NCBI GenBank assembly: GCA_029057785.1
Contig: JAIDZC010000008.1
Span: forward strand, 1-37,423
Length of the DNA stretch: 37,423 bases
Direction: 5' to 3'
Origin: Anaeroplasmataceae bacterium
GTDB lineage: Bacteria; Bacillota_I; Bacilli_A; Acholeplasmatales; Anaeroplasmataceae
Position numbers and translations under genes: made by a program. Shown here piece after piece: positions 6,730 through 15,489 of this stretch; position 1 is the first letter of the stretch, and each line of letters begins with the position of its first letter. The notes below the pieces were generated by a model. It saw only the letters and a program-made list of their open reading frames with translations. It did no database searches and was not told the DNA's origin.

Positions 6730-8397
6730 TTACAAAGTTTTAAGAATTGTTGCAATTCTTTGTTGTACTTTTTCTTTTCCTAAAATTTGAATGACATAAT
6801 ATAGATTTGGTGAATTTCTTCTTCCAGATAAAGCGATACGCAAGAATTCTGATACATCTCCAACATGTCCTTTATAAGACTCCTTATCCTTTTTCCAAAC
6901 CTTAATATTATCGGCAAAGCCATGACGAACAGCTAACTCTTTGATAGAATTAAACCAGTTTTCTTCATCCAAATTCATATTGATAGTATCAGAGTAATCC
7001 TGTAATACAGCCTTAATATCTGCTTTGTCAATATTTGGATTCCACTCTAAATTAATTTTATCAATCGTTTCATATACATCATCATAGAAGAATGAAATAA
7101 TTGGATAGATATCAGAATATTTTGCATAGTCTTTACGAGGCTTTTCTTTTTCTCTTTCAATATTTAAAATAGATATAAAGAAATCTTCATTAGATAGAAT
7201 CTTTTGGTAAAATTCAGGCTGATATTCTTTTGCCCAAGCCTTAACCTCTTCTGCAAGATCTTTAGCTTTTCTGTAAGCCATACGCTCCTTAGAGATGTTT
7301 GCTACCTTAGCAATATCAAATAAAGCTCCATCTAAAGCCATCTTATTGAACGCCAATTTAAATTCATGGAAATCCTTATCTAAATTTTCATCTCTCCAAG
7401 CTTCATAATTGGAATTGGCAATAGTTAATAAATATTCAAGGAAACCATATTTAGGATAGCCTTGTTCTAAGAAATAGCTTACTGCGGCCTCTGCATCCTT
7501 ACGCTTAGATAGCTTTCTTCTGCTGCCATTTTCATCAACCTTCATAATGACAGGGAAATGTGCATATTTAGGGCGTTCAAATCCAATTGTATCAAATAAC
7601 TCTAAATGGATAGGTAGACTTGGAAGCCATTCTTCGCCACGTGTAATATGAGTTGTACGCATAAAATGATCATCTACTAAATGAGCAAAATGGTAAGTAG
7701 GTAGACCATCAGATTTACAAATAACAATATCCTGATCGTTTTCTGTTAATTCTAAATCTCCTTTAATTTCATCATGGAAGAAAATTTTATTGTTATGATC
7801 TCCTATAGATTTAAAACGGATAATATAAGGATCTCCAGCCTTAATTTTGGCAATAGCCTCATCTATTGGAAAATCACGATATTTTGCATATTTTCCATAA
7901 TATCCAGGAATCTCTTTTCTTGCTTCTTGTTCTTGACGTAAGGCTTGTAATTCTTCTGCACTACAAAAACAAGGGTAAGCTCTTCCCATTTCAATTAAAT
8001 GCTTAATGCAAGTATTATAAATTTCAGAACGATTGGACTGCTTATATGGTCCATAAGCACCAATTTCTTTACTATCTGAAATATAACCTTCATCAGGGAT
8101 AACATCAAATGCTTTTAATTGCTCAATTAAAGATTCTCCAGAACCAGCAATTTCACGTTTTGTATCTGTATCCTCTAAACGAATATAAAATACGCCACCA
8201 CTTTGATGTGCATAATAACAATCCAAAAAAGAAACAAATAAGCTTCCTGTATGTAAAAATCCCGTTGGACTAGGAGCAAACCTGATAACCATAGCACCTT
8301 CTTTTAAATTTCTCTTAGGAAATCTCTTTTCTAAATCTTCTATAGTTAAATTTATATTTGGATAAATTAAATTTGCTAAATCTTTATATGTTGCCAT
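6730..8397 (-). CDS. gltX: glutamate--tRNA ligase
   Basis: A 555-aa class I aminoacyl-tRNA synthetase that charges tRNA-Glu with glutamate. The N-terminal 37 residues (KDLANLIYPNINLTIEDLEK) are the extension seen in the longer clostridial-type GluRS, followed by RFAPSPTGFLHTGSL with the HIGH motif as HTGS (49-52). The KMSKS motif is RKLSKRK near residue 300. The C-terminal anticodon-binding part is helical. At 555 residues it is longer than the usual 470-490. Since a GlnRS gene is also present in this window, this enzyme can be discriminating (Glu only); that is inference. The RBS (GGGGTA) is weak. tRNA-Glu(CTC) follows on the same strand. Confidence 0.95.
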   Translation of the reverse strand: MATYKDLANLIYPNINLTIEDLEKRFPKRNLKEGAMVIRFAPSPTGFLHTGSLFVSFLDCYYAHQSGGVFYIRLEDTDTKREIAGSGESLIEQLKAFDVIPDEGYISDSKEIGAYGPYKQSNRSEIYNTCIKHLIEMGRAYPCFCSAEELQALRQEQEARKEIPGYYGKYAKYRDFPIDEAIAKIKAGDPYIIRFKSIGDHNNKIFFHDEIKGDLELTENDQDIVICKSDGLPTYHFAHLVDDHFMRTTHITRGEEWLPSLPIHLELFDTIGFERPKYAHFPVIMKVDENGSRRKLSKRKDAEAAVSYFLEQGYPKYGFLEYLLTIANSNYEAWRDENLDKDFHEFKLAFNKMALDGALFDIAKVANISKERMAYRKAKDLAEEVKAWAKEYQPEFYQKILSNEDFFISILNIEREKEKPRKDYAKYSDIYPIISFFYDDVYETIDKINLEWNPNIDKADIKAVLQDYSDTINMNLDEENWFNSIKELAVRHGFADNIKVWKKDKESYKGHVGDVSEFLRIALSGRRNSPNLYYVIQILGKEKVQQRIATILKTL

Positions 8398-8455
8398 AAT
8401 AACTACCCCATTTCTTATCCTATATAATTATAGCAAATTTAAAAAAATTATCAAG

Positions 8456-8480
8456 AAAAAAGGCCCACTTTGTAGGGCCT
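8456..8480 (-). terminator. terminator after the HtrA-like gene
   Basis: On the minus strand AGGCCC/GGGCCT with an 8-nt loop is followed by TTTTTTCTTG. The first arm overlaps the TAG stop of the protease gene at 8479. Confidence 0.88.
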
Positions 8481-9672
8481 AAATATTATATACATATTGA
8501 ATTAGTGAGATTTCTATTTTCACATTCTCATTTCCTCTGGTAATATCAAAAGTAATGACATCTCCAATAGATAATCCTGCAGAATAAATAAATTGATAGA
8601 TTCCCTCTAAGGTTGTAGTTTGAGCCGTAATATTGGTTAAGGATAAAACCTCCTTGGCATCATCCTTATAAGTAATTGTAATTGCATTTAATTTATCATT
8701 TACTTGAAGCTTATTATAATCGGAATGTGTTGGATTCGTGGCAATACTTGCAATGCCAATGCTCGTTCTATAAAACAGATTGCTACCATAGCCAAGAGTA
8801 AAGCCTAGCTCCCAGCGACCTTCAACATAGCCTGTTTCCCAAGCTTCTTCTTGGACATTATATCTTGCAGTTTTTAAAATGCTGTCAATGATGGTTCTTG
8901 CTTGATTTGCAGGGATTGCAAAGCCCAAGCCTTCAATTCCAGAGGAAGAATATTTTGCATTCACAATACCAATTAAAGCTCCTGCTGCATTAAACAAGCC
9001 ACCACCAGAGTTTCCTGAATTAATAGCTACATCTGTCTGAATAAGCTTCATAGAATGATAGCTATCCACTTGTATTATACGATTGTTATAGGAAACTACA
9101 CCTGTAGAAACACTGCCGGGAAGAGTTCCAAGAGGATTTCCAATACAAATTACACTTGATCCCAGTCTTAGCTTTTCTGTATCCTCAAACCATGAAGCAT
9201 AGGTTAAGCCTGTCTTTTCAACAGATAAGACGGCAATATCACTTTCTGCATCTCCACCAACTAGCTTTGCCTCTAAAGTTTCCTCATTAGATAAAATAAT
9301 CTTAAAGCCTTGACATCCTTCTATCACATGATGGCAGGTTGCTATATAGCTGAACTTTTCATCAAAGCCAAATAAAACACCACTACCACTACCATAATGC
9401 TGATTATTCATATAGGCATCAATTGCTACTACACTATCATAAATCTGTTCTACTGTATCTTCTACACTTCCTGTATCTAACTGTGTACTCGTGTAGGTTA
9501 CATTTAAATTTAAATACTCTGTTTCACTTTCTCGATCTCCAGTAGGATTTTCTATATCTACAATAGGTGGATCATTCTCTTCGTTATTTTGAGACTGCTT
9601 GTTAGAACAAGAAGCAAGTCCTAAAGTTCCAATAAGTATACCACTTATTAAAATATTTTTCCAAAATTTCAT
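8479..9672 (-). CDS. HtrA/DegP-like serine protease, lipoprotein
   Basis: A 397-aa trypsin-fold protease likely anchored on the outer face of the membrane. The signal peptide ends in lipobox LASC (Cys22). The catalytic triad is His115 in TCHHV, Asp145 in SDIAVL and Ser222 in GNSGG. An acidic, proline-rich linker (about 30-70) precedes the protease domain and a PDZ-like region forms the last 110 residues. The start is ATG 9672: AAGGAGG lies 9 nt upstream, and an earlier in-frame ATG at 9699 falls at or before the predicted transcription start. The family handles misfolded exported proteins. It is monocistronic between two terminators. In Bacillota, HtrA is more often anchored by a transmembrane helix than by a lipid. 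Confidence 0.9.
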   Translation of the reverse strand: MKFWKNILISGILIGTLGLASCSNKQSQNNEENDPPIVDIENPTGDRESETEYLNLNVTYTSTQLDTGSVEDTVEQIYDSVVAIDAYMNNQHYGSGSGVLFGFDEKFSYIATCHHVIEGCQGFKIILSNEETLEAKLVGGDAESDIAVLSVEKTGLTYASWFEDTEKLRLGSSVICIGNPLGTLPGSVSTGVVSYNNRIIQVDSYHSMKLIQTDVAINSGNSGGGLFNAAGALIGIVNAKYSSSGIEGLGFAIPANQARTIIDSILKTARYNVQEEAWETGYVEGRWELGFTLGYGSNLFYRTSIGIASIATNPTHSDYNKLQVNDKLNAITITYKDDAKEVLSLTNITAQTTTLEGIYQFIYSAGLSIGDVITFDITRGNENVKIEISLIQYVYNI

Positions 9673-9700
9673 CGTCTTCATCCTCCTTAAAAACGACATT

Positions 9701-9709
9701 ATTATATCA
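9701..9709 (-). promoter_or_regulatory. extended -10 promoter of the HtrA-like gene
   Basis: TGATATAAT on the minus strand is a TGN-extended -10. No good -35 is visible. The transcript would start near 9694, giving a leader of about 20 nt. Confidence 0.5.
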
Positions 9710-9750
9710 TAAAATTATGGGAAAAGTTTGGAAAAGCTATATTAAAACAT

Positions 9751-9792
9751 AAAAAAAGAATTAAGTAACGCTCAAATTCACGTTCTTAATTC
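9751..9792 (-). terminator. terminator of the perR-rubrerythrin operon
   Basis: GAATTAAG (9758-9765) pairs with CTTAATTC (9785-9792), with ACG/CGT further in, followed on the minus strand by seven T. Confidence 0.85.
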
Positions 9793-9801
9793 CTTTTTAT
9801 C

Positions 9802-10341
9802 TTACTTAAAATATCTATTTAATAAGCCTTCAAATGCTCTACCGTGGCGAGCTTCATCCTTAGCCATCTCATGAACTGTATCATGAATTGCATCTAAGTT
9901 CAACTTCTTTGCACGAGTAGCTAAATCTAGCTTACCAGATGTTGCACCATTTTCAGCTGATGCTCTTAATTCAAGATTCTTCTTAGTTGAAGGAGTTACA
10001 ACCTCTCCTAAAAGCTCTGCAAATTTAGCAGCATGCTCTGCTTCTTCCCAAGCAGCCTTTTCATAGTACATACCAACCTCAGGATAACCTTCTCTGTATG
10101 CAACTCTTGCCATTGCTAGATACATACCAACCTCTGAGCACTCGCCTTCAAAGTTTGCTCTTAAATCTGCTAAGATATCTGCAGGCGCATCCTTAGCAAC
10201 ACCAACTACATGCTCACAAGCCCAAGTTGTTCCTTCCTTTAATTCTTCAAACTTCTCCTTTGGAGCTTTACATTGTGGACATTTTTCTGGAGCCTCAGGT
10301 CCTTCATGTACATATCCACATACCTTACAAACGTACTTCAT
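9802..10341 (-). CDS. reverse-type rubrerythrin (NADH peroxidase)
   Basis: A 179-aa non-haem iron protein. The rubredoxin-like centre is at the N terminus (C5, C8, C21, C24: CKVC and CPQC) and the ferritin-like di-iron domain follows, with [11 protein letters not shown] and DEARHGRAF. This domain order is the reverse of classical rubrerythrin and is known in clostridial peroxide-reducing enzymes, where it reduces hydrogen peroxide with electrons from NADH via rubredoxin partners. The start is ATG 10341, with AGGGGAAAG upstream inside perR; a longer frame extending into perR is an overlap artefact. The start overlaps the perR stop by 17 nt, so translation is probably coupled and peroxide-controlled. 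Confidence 0.92.
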   Translation of the reverse strand: MKYVCKVCGYVHEGPEAPEKCPQCKAPKEKFEELKEGTTWACEHVVGVAKDAPADILADLRANFEGECSEVGMYLAMARVAYREGYPEVGMYYEKAAWEEAEHAAKFAELLGEVVTPSTKKNLELRASAENGATSGKLDLATRAKKLNLDAIHDTVHEMAKDEARHGRAFEGLLNRYFK

Positions 10342-10729
10342 TTTCTTTCCCCTTTCCCTTTTCAGTACAATTTTGACATAAGCCATAAAAGGCCATATCA
10401 CATTTTTTAATTTGATGTATACAAACTTTAGATGCTTTAGAAAGTACATCCTTCTTATCAACAACAATATCCTCAATACTTCCACACTGCTCACAAACGA
10501 AATGTGCATGGTCTTCTTTGACTGTTTCCAAAACATCATTTCCTTTTAATTTAACAATTCTAATCTTTTGTTCTGCAAGGAGTGCTTGAATATTTCGGTA
10601 TATCGTTGCTAAAGAAATCTGCTCATTCTTGCTTCTTAAATATTCGATCAAGAATTCCACACTTGCATGTCCAAGTTCTTCTAATGCTTGATATACTATC
10701 CTTTTTTGAGTTGTCATTCTTCTTAACAT
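10325..10729 (-). CDS. perR: Fur-family regulator, PerR-like
   Basis: A 134-aa metalloregulator with a winged helix (residues 1-68, recognition helix [13 protein letters not shown]) and a metal-binding half: histidines in EDHAHFVC and structural zinc pairs CEQC (79, 82) and CQNC (118, 121). Co-transcription with a peroxide-reducing rubrerythrin favours PerR over Fur or Zur. ATG 10729 is chosen because AAGGA lies 7 nt upstream; an upstream TTG lies at the transcription start. A PerR-like palindrome overlaps the promoter, which suggests autoregulation and release on peroxide oxidation. Confidence 0.88.
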   Translation of the reverse strand: MLRRMTTQKRIVYQALEELGHASVEFLIEYLRSKNEQISLATIYRNIQALLAEQKIRIVKLKGNDVLETVKEDHAHFVCEQCGSIEDIVVDKKDVLSKASKVCIHQIKKCDMAFYGLCQNCTEKGKGKENEVRL

Positions 10730-10748
10730 AATCATTTCCTTATCAAGA

Positions 10749-10763
10749 ATTATTCTCAATAAT
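10749..10763 (-). promoter_or_regulatory. PerR/Fur-type operator
   Basis: ATTATT-CTC-AATAAT is a perfect 6-3-6 palindrome resembling the PerR box TTATAATNATTATAA. It covers the transcription start just downstream of the -10, a position that would block RNA polymerase. Confidence 0.7.
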
Positions 10764-10791
10764 AGTATATCATATATTCAGTTAATGTCAA
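10764..10791 (-). promoter_or_regulatory. promoter of perR-rubrerythrin
   Basis: TTGACA (10786-10791) and TATACT (10764-10769) lie 16 bp apart on the minus strand, with TGA extending the -10. The -35 covers the last codons of the SNF2 gene. Confidence 0.85.
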
Positions 10792-13700
10792 GAAATAAGT
10801 TCCAAAATATCCTCTTTAGATAGAGATATTTTTTGTCCTTGTGATAGTAGAATTTGATCTGCAAGACCACTCTTCAAATGCTGGAGTAGCATAACCTTTT
10901 CTTCAATGGAATGAATTGTAACCAGCTTAATCACATGAACATTTTTCGTTTGACCAATCCGGTATGCTCTATCTGTTGCTTGATTTTCTGCTGAGACATT
11001 CCACCATGGATCTAAATGAATGACCATATCCGCACCTGTAAGATTTAATCCTGTTCCTCCAGCCTTTAAGGATATCATAAAGACCTTTACAGATAAATTC
11101 GTATTAAACTCATCTACAAGTTCAATTCTTTTATGAGCAGGTGTGCTTCCATCTAATTCTAAGTAGGAAATGCCTTCTGCTTCAAGCATTCCTGCTAAAA
11201 TAGGAAAGATGCTTGCAAATTGAGAAAATAACAAAATACGATGATTTGCTGAGATGGCTCTTGTAATCAATTCTAATGCTAAGTTCAATTTCGCACTTGC
11301 AACCTCTTCTTCATAAAACAACTGAGGAGAAATACAAATCTGTCGAAGTCTTGTGATTAAAGCTAAAATATGATTTCCATCTTCCTGTAAATCATTTTTA
11401 ATTTTTTCAACATAAGTTTGATAAAGTTCTTCTTGTTTTCCTTCCATCTTACAATAATATACTTCCTCAATCTTTTCAGGAAGCTCTGTTAAAACATCCT
11501 GTTTTGTACGTCTTAGGATAAAAGGCTGTACTCTTTTCTTTAACTGCAGTAAAGTTTCTTCATCCTCTTCCATAATTAAGGACTCATAACGTGTCTTAAA
11601 GTGATGATAATTGGATAGATACCCTGGCATCAAATAATCAAAAATACTCCATAAATCAGCTAGACCATTTTCAATTGGTGTACCTGTTAATGCAAATCTT
11701 AATTCAGCATCAAGTTGTTTTATGGCCGCTGATTTTAATGCATTCTGATTTTTGATATACTGTGCTTCATCGGCCACAATTATACGAAATTGATTTTTAT
11801 AATTTGCAATATCTCTTCTTAAAGAATCATAGGAAGTAATATAAATGGATTTCTTTTTATAATCAATCGAATGGATAATGTCCTCTCGTTCCAGTGCACC
11901 ACCTATAATCAACTGAACAGGAATATCTAAATCCCATTTCCGACATTCATTTTCCCAGTTATAAATTAAACTCATCGGACAGACAATCAAGGTTGGTTTC
12001 TTTTTATTATCCTTTGCAATAAACGAAATGATTTCTAATGTTTTTCCAAGTCCCATATCATCTGCTAAGATACCACCAAAACCAAATTCTGCAAGCATAT
12101 TTAACCACTTAAAGGCTTCCACCTGATAAGGACGTAAAATCTTTAAAAAAGCCTCATCTGGTAATGTAGTACTTTTTTTATAATTTTGAACCTGTTTAAT
12201 CATTTTATAAAGCTTTGCATCACAATGAATATTTTCACTATCCTCATCAACTAACTTTAATAAATAGTTCATTGGTTTAGATATTCTTGAAGAAAGCTTT
12301 TCATTAGTCAAATTAAAGTCTTCTAAGAAATTGTCTAAATCTTTAACATCCTCTTCTTTAACCTCTAAAATAACATCATTTTTCAATTTGACATATCTTT
12401 TCTTATTATGATATGCATCTAGCATTGCCTCAATTTCTTCTATGGTTAATTCTTGTCCATCAAATTTAAAATCCAATAATCCAACATTAAAAGAAACATA
12501 AATATGAACTCGATTAGATTTTTTAAGCTTAATTTTTTTCATTGAACTATCAAAGAAAATCTCACCATAATTCTTTAGACCTGACAAATCTGTAGTTAAA
12601 AAGGCATATTGATCTTCTACCATATTTAAATCATAGGTTTCCTCTAATCCTTTAACAAAACCGAAGGACTCTAAAAGCTTATTATATCCATCTAGGATCT
12701 GACCTACATAAGGAGTATTTCTATACTTTTTTTCAACTTCTATTTTGCAAGCATTTTTAATGACTCCATTTTCATAATGAAAATAGGACGTGATATTCAC
12801 CTCTGGCAAATGATATTTTTGGTAAAAACTATCTTCAATGATAATATCTTTTTTTAACATCGGCAAAAGATTGGAGATGAAATCTGTTTCATTTGCCTCA
12901 ATCCATAAGGCATTTGTTTTACACTTAAATAAAGCATTAAAAATCATAGCCTCATTTCTCTTTTTGAAATGATAGATATAGATTTGATCTTCTCCTATAA
13001 AATAGGCATTATTCACACCACAAACTAGCTGTTCTGTATCTTTTGGCATTTCAATATGTAAACACTGATCATCTAAAATAAGATTGACTTTTTCAATTTC
13101 TGTTAGATGATAAAACTTTGCTTTCTTAGTTTCATTGGAATAATAAACTCCACTATTATGATAAATTTCTAAAATCTTCAAAAATTGACTTTTCTTTATT
13201 TGGATGGTCTTTAAAGCATTCTCATGACTAATACTTAAAAGAAATCCATAGAATTCCTTTGACTCATCATCTAGCATTTCATAAGAATGGACAAAGGAAA
13301 GCTTTTGGCCGTAGGAAAAATATTTCTTATTCTCCATCAAATCGATAAATTCAGAAATACTTTTCACAATATACTCCTTATCATATCCAATACGTAAGGA
13401 TAATAGATTGATGTTTTGTTCTCTTGTGATTTCTGCAGTTAAATGAATCTTTTTGAAATAGGAGGCATTCGTTCTTAAATCTGTAGCTAAATCATTTAAG
13501 ATAACCTCTTGTTCTAACGCTAGCTTAATTCTTTTATATTTTTCAAGCTGTTCTTTATACTTTTCTGGACATAATTCCTTTAAAGCCAATGCGTATAATA
13601 AAGTAGTATGAACACACTGTTGTTTACGATAATGTTCTAAACATCCACATTCAACTGAAACAATATTGAAATCTTCATCTAATACAAGACTAGAAGAGAT

Positions 13701-13874
13701 AGCCCCTGTATAGCTACAGAAATCCTTGGTCGTTCCAACAATGGTATGAGGCTTCCCCTCTATTGTTTTATTTAAGATGACTATAAAATTGGAAATATCC
13801 TTATCTTCTGTCTCAAGCATTCGCTCTATAATGGATAAATGTTTGTATGCAGTTAATAATTCATATAGTTGCAT
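10788..13874 (-). CDS. SNF2-family helicase with SWIM zinc finger
   Basis: A 1028-aa ATP-dependent DNA translocase. The SWIM zinc finger is at about residues 74-89 (CGCLEHYRKQQCVH). A long variable middle follows. The helicase core starts near 590: motif I ADDMGLGKT (~608), motif II DEAQ (~702), LTGTPIENGLADLWS, and motif VI QATDRAYRIGQ (~971). The SNF2/RapA class remodels protein-DNA or RNA polymerase complexes; in Bacillota this SWIM-SNF2 form is a chromosomal gene of poorly defined function. GGAGG lies upstream of the ATG. It starts 3 nt from the end of the phosphatase gene, so the two form one transcription unit. No terminator separates it from perR. Confidence 0.92.
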   Translation of the reverse strand: MQLYELLTAYKHLSIIERMLETEDKDISNFIVILNKTIEGKPHTIVGTTKDFCSYTGAISSSLVLDEDFNIVSVECGCLEHYRKQQCVHTTLLYALALKELCPEKYKEQLEKYKRIKLALEQEVILNDLATDLRTNASYFKKIHLTAEITREQNINLLSLRIGYDKEYIVKSISEFIDLMENKKYFSYGQKLSFVHSYEMLDDESKEFYGFLLSISHENALKTIQIKKSQFLKILEIYHNSGVYYSNETKKAKFYHLTEIEKVNLILDDQCLHIEMPKDTEQLVCGVNNAYFIGEDQIYIYHFKKRNEAMIFNALFKCKTNALWIEANETDFISNLLPMLKKDIIIEDSFYQKYHLPEVNITSYFHYENGVIKNACKIEVEKKYRNTPYVGQILDGYNKLLESFGFVKGLEETYDLNMVEDQYAFLTTDLSGLKNYGEIFFDSSMKKIKLKKSNRVHIYVSFNVGLLDFKFDGQELTIEEIEAMLDAYHNKKRYVKLKNDVILEVKEEDVKDLDNFLEDFNLTNEKLSSRISKPMNYLLKLVDEDSENIHCDAKLYKMIKQVQNYKKSTTLPDEAFLKILRPYQVEAFKWLNMLAEFGFGGILADDMGLGKTLEIISFIAKDNKKKPTLIVCPMSLIYNWENECRKWDLDIPVQLIIGGALEREDIIHSIDYKKKSIYITSYDSLRRDIANYKNQFRIIVADEAQYIKNQNALKSAAIKQLDAELRFALTGTPIENGLADLWSIFDYLMPGYLSNYHHFKTRYESLIMEEDEETLLQLKKRVQPFILRRTKQDVLTELPEKIEEVYYCKMEGKQEELYQTYVEKIKNDLQEDGNHILALITRLRQICISPQLFYEEEVASAKLNLALELITRAISANHRILLFSQFASIFPILAGMLEAEGISYLELDGSTPAHKRIELVDEFNTNLSVKVFMISLKAGGTGLNLTGADMVIHLDPWWNVSAENQATDRAYRIGQTKNVHVIKLVTIHSIEEKVMLLQHLKSGLADQILLSQGQKISLSKEDILELIS

Positions 13875-13876
13875 AA

Positions 13877-14665
13877 TTATCGTTCCTCCAAATACATACT
13901 CTGTAGCTTTTCTTTATCCTTAGAGGTTAGCAATAAACCTTTCTCTAAATAAGCATCAAAACTACCATATATATTCTTTATACTTCCTAGTAATACCTCA
14001 ACATATTCTTCTTTCACTCCAAATATTGTTTCTAAAACTTCACGATATCCTTCTCCGCATTCTTTAACAAAATGCTCAATATTTCCTTGATAAAACTGAT
14101 TTGTACTCAAATAATCTTCTACGATATCCTTCATATCGAAATCTAATGCATATAAAATAATCATTGTGGCAAAGCCAGCACGATCCTTACCAGCACTACA
14201 ATGCCAAAGGGTTGCCCCACCAGCATCTTCTAGTAAAATTCTTAAAAACTTCTGGTAAGCCTTCTTAGAAAATTCAGAACTTACAACTTCTTGATATACT
14301 TTTGTCATAAAACGAACTGAACTATCAGCTCCATTTGTATGAATGGCCTCAATGAAATCTCTGAAATCCTCTTCGTCATTTCCTTTTTTCGTAACACCAA
14401 CTCGCTCACTAGGTAGGATTGGATTTAAAATCAGTTGGACGCCTTCCATAGAAACATCTGGATTATTTTTAACCTCATTATCACAACGTAAATCAATCAC
14501 TCTTTTCAAATGATATTCTCTTCTCAAAACGTTTTGATCAGATGCATCTATCTTGTTTAAAGCATCACTACGAATAAGTAAATGTTTTTTAATTTTTAAA
14601 CCATTTTTATTAGTTAAATCAGATAAACTTCTTGTGTTTTTTGTGTTTTTTAACTTGATATGCAT
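13877..14665 (-). CDS. tyrosine/serine phosphatase (DSP-like)
   Basis: A 262-aa protein of the bacterial tyrosine-phosphatase family (LipA/PTP type). The catalytic loop HCSAGKDRAG near residues 155-164 gives the CX5R signature, with Cys as nucleophile and Arg binding phosphate. The N-terminal region IDLRCDNEVKNN matches the DLR-x-EV segment of this family. No signal peptide is seen, so it acts in the cytoplasm. ATG 14665 has GGTGA 6 nt upstream; an earlier TTG is less good. It heads a two-gene unit with the SNF2 helicase. Substrates could be phosphoproteins or phosphoinositides; this cannot be told from the sequence. Confidence 0.85.
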   Translation of the reverse strand: MHIKLKNTKNTRSLSDLTNKNGLKIKKHLLIRSDALNKIDASDQNVLRREYHLKRVIDLRCDNEVKNNPDVSMEGVQLILNPILPSERVGVTKKGNDEEDFRDFIEAIHTNGADSSVRFMTKVYQEVVSSEFSKKAYQKFLRILLEDAGGATLWHCSAGKDRAGFATMIILYALDFDMKDIVEDYLSTNQFYQGNIEHFVKECGEGYREVLETIFGVKEEYVEVLLGSIKNIYGSFDAYLEKGLLLTSKDKEKLQSMYLEER

Positions 14666-14736
14666 TTTTATCACCAAAGATTATTTTATCATATTTTAAA
14701 TAATTTTGGTATATAATTTATTGGTGATTTAAAAAA

Positions 14737-14862
14737 ATGAATGAAATAGCTAGAAATTACAACGATGATTTAACCAAAAGATCCTTTAACAACCAATCTC
14801 AGTCTAAAATGTCAAAATATGAAAAGCCTAAGAAGAAAAATAAAAAGAAAGATAATAAATAA
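14737..14862 (+). CDS. small lysine-rich protein, 41 aa
   Basis: The frame starts at ATG 14737 with GGTGAT about 8 nt upstream and ends with TAA at 14860-14862. The N-terminal half is polar (NYNDDLTKRSFNNQSQSK) and the C-terminal third is mostly lysine (KPKKKNKKKDNK), so the product would be strongly basic and could bind nucleic acid or the ribosome. A TATAAT lies at 14712-14717, without a clear -35. It is oriented towards the MntR-like gene 54 nt away. No family is recognised; a basic tail can arise by chance in A-rich DNA, so confidence is moderate. Confidence 0.5.
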   Translation: MNEIARNYNDDLTKRSFNNQSQSKMSKYEKPKKKNKKKDNK

Positions 14863-14864
14863 TA

Positions 14865-14893
14865 TTTAAAAAAACAGAACTTTAAGGTATAAT
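14865..14893 (+). promoter_or_regulatory. promoter of the MntR-like gene
   Basis: TTTAAA and TATAAT are 17 bp apart; the -10 is consensus and the -35 weak. The predicted start is about 15 nt before the ATG. Confidence 0.6.
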
Positions 14894-14915
14894 ATAGATA
14901 CTGGTGGTGAATGAT

Positions 14916-15281
14916 ATGTCTTTACTAGAATCTGGAGAGAATTATTTAGAAACAATTTTGATGCTTTCAAAAAATCAAAAGGAAATCCATGCAATAGATG
15001 TTGTGAATCATTTAGGATTTTCTAAGCCTTCTGTATCTATTATGCTTAAAAAATTAAGCAATGATGGCTATCTTATTGTAGATGAAAAAAGTCATATCTA
15101 TTTGACTGAACAAGGAAAAGCTGTGGCTGAAAAGATTTTAAATCGACATACTTACTTAACTGAATTCTTCACAAAAATTGGAGTAGATCCTAAAACCGCT
15201 GAAGAGGATGCCTGTAAGATTGAGCATGATTTATCAGATGAAACATTCAATGCATTAATTAAACTCAATAATAAAATATAA
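14916..15281 (+). CDS. MntR/DtxR-family metal-dependent regulator
   Basis: A 121-aa protein. Residues 5-65 form a winged helix (HAIDVVNHLGFSKPSVSIML) and the rest is the DtxR-type dimerisation domain with metal ligands in EEDACKIEHDLS (C100, E103, H104) and H78. It lacks the SH3-like third domain and is about 20 residues shorter than MntR, so it is of the MntR/TroR type. It probably senses Mn or Fe and represses uptake genes elsewhere; none is in this window. ATG 14916 is preceded by GGTGGTGA. It is followed by a strong terminator. Confidence 0.88.
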   Translation: MSLLESGENYLETILMLSKNQKEIHAIDVVNHLGFSKPSVSIMLKKLSNDGYLIVDEKSHIYLTEQGKAVAEKILNRHTYLTEFFTKIGVDPKTAEEDACKIEHDLSDETFNALIKLNNKI

Positions 15282-15307
15282 AAAGGACTTTCAAAGTCCT
15301 TTTTCTT
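15281..15307. terminator. bidirectional terminator
   Basis: AAAGGACT/AGTCCTTT with a TTCA loop has a T-run on both strands. It ends the MntR-like gene on plus and abuts the stop codon of the minus-strand remnant at 15307, so it was probably the shared terminator of two convergent genes. Confidence 0.88.
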
Positions 15308-15489
15308 TATAATTCAAATTCATCTGTTTTTAAGTCAGAGTACCATCTACAGGTTTTAGCAGTAAACTTGAGGACACAATAATCTGGATCAGTTACTCCT
15401 TTTTTATAAAATAGTGTATCTCCAAAATGCCAAATCTCTTTTTTCGTTTTTTCATCAGTTGATATATTTGCGTAATTTAATTTCTTGTC
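15307..15489 (-). pseudogene. 3' remnant of a pyridoxamine-phosphate-oxidase-like gene
   Basis: The minus strand is open from 15489 to a TAA at 15307. It reads as the C-terminal third of the PNPOx-like / general-stress flavoprotein family: STDEKTKKEIWHFGDTLF, then KKGVTDPDYCVLKFTAKT and RWYSDLKTDEFEL. No start codon, RBS or N-terminal half is present in or beyond the adjacent operon. Its 5' end overlaps the last codons of the GIY-YIG membrane gene, so the accessory island has removed or replaced the front of this gene. The family call rests on the pattern GVxDPDYCxLKxT. Confidence 0.65.

Noticed and set aside
6589-8397. T-box or other tRNA-sensing leader for gltX/glnS
   Set aside because: No T-box consensus or specifier hairpin is seen upstream of either synthetase gene.
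10342-10539. N-terminal extension of rubrerythrin upstream of 10341
   Set aside because: It lies inside perR in another frame, lacks family similarity, and the rubredoxin motif begins right after ATG 10341, which has an RBS.
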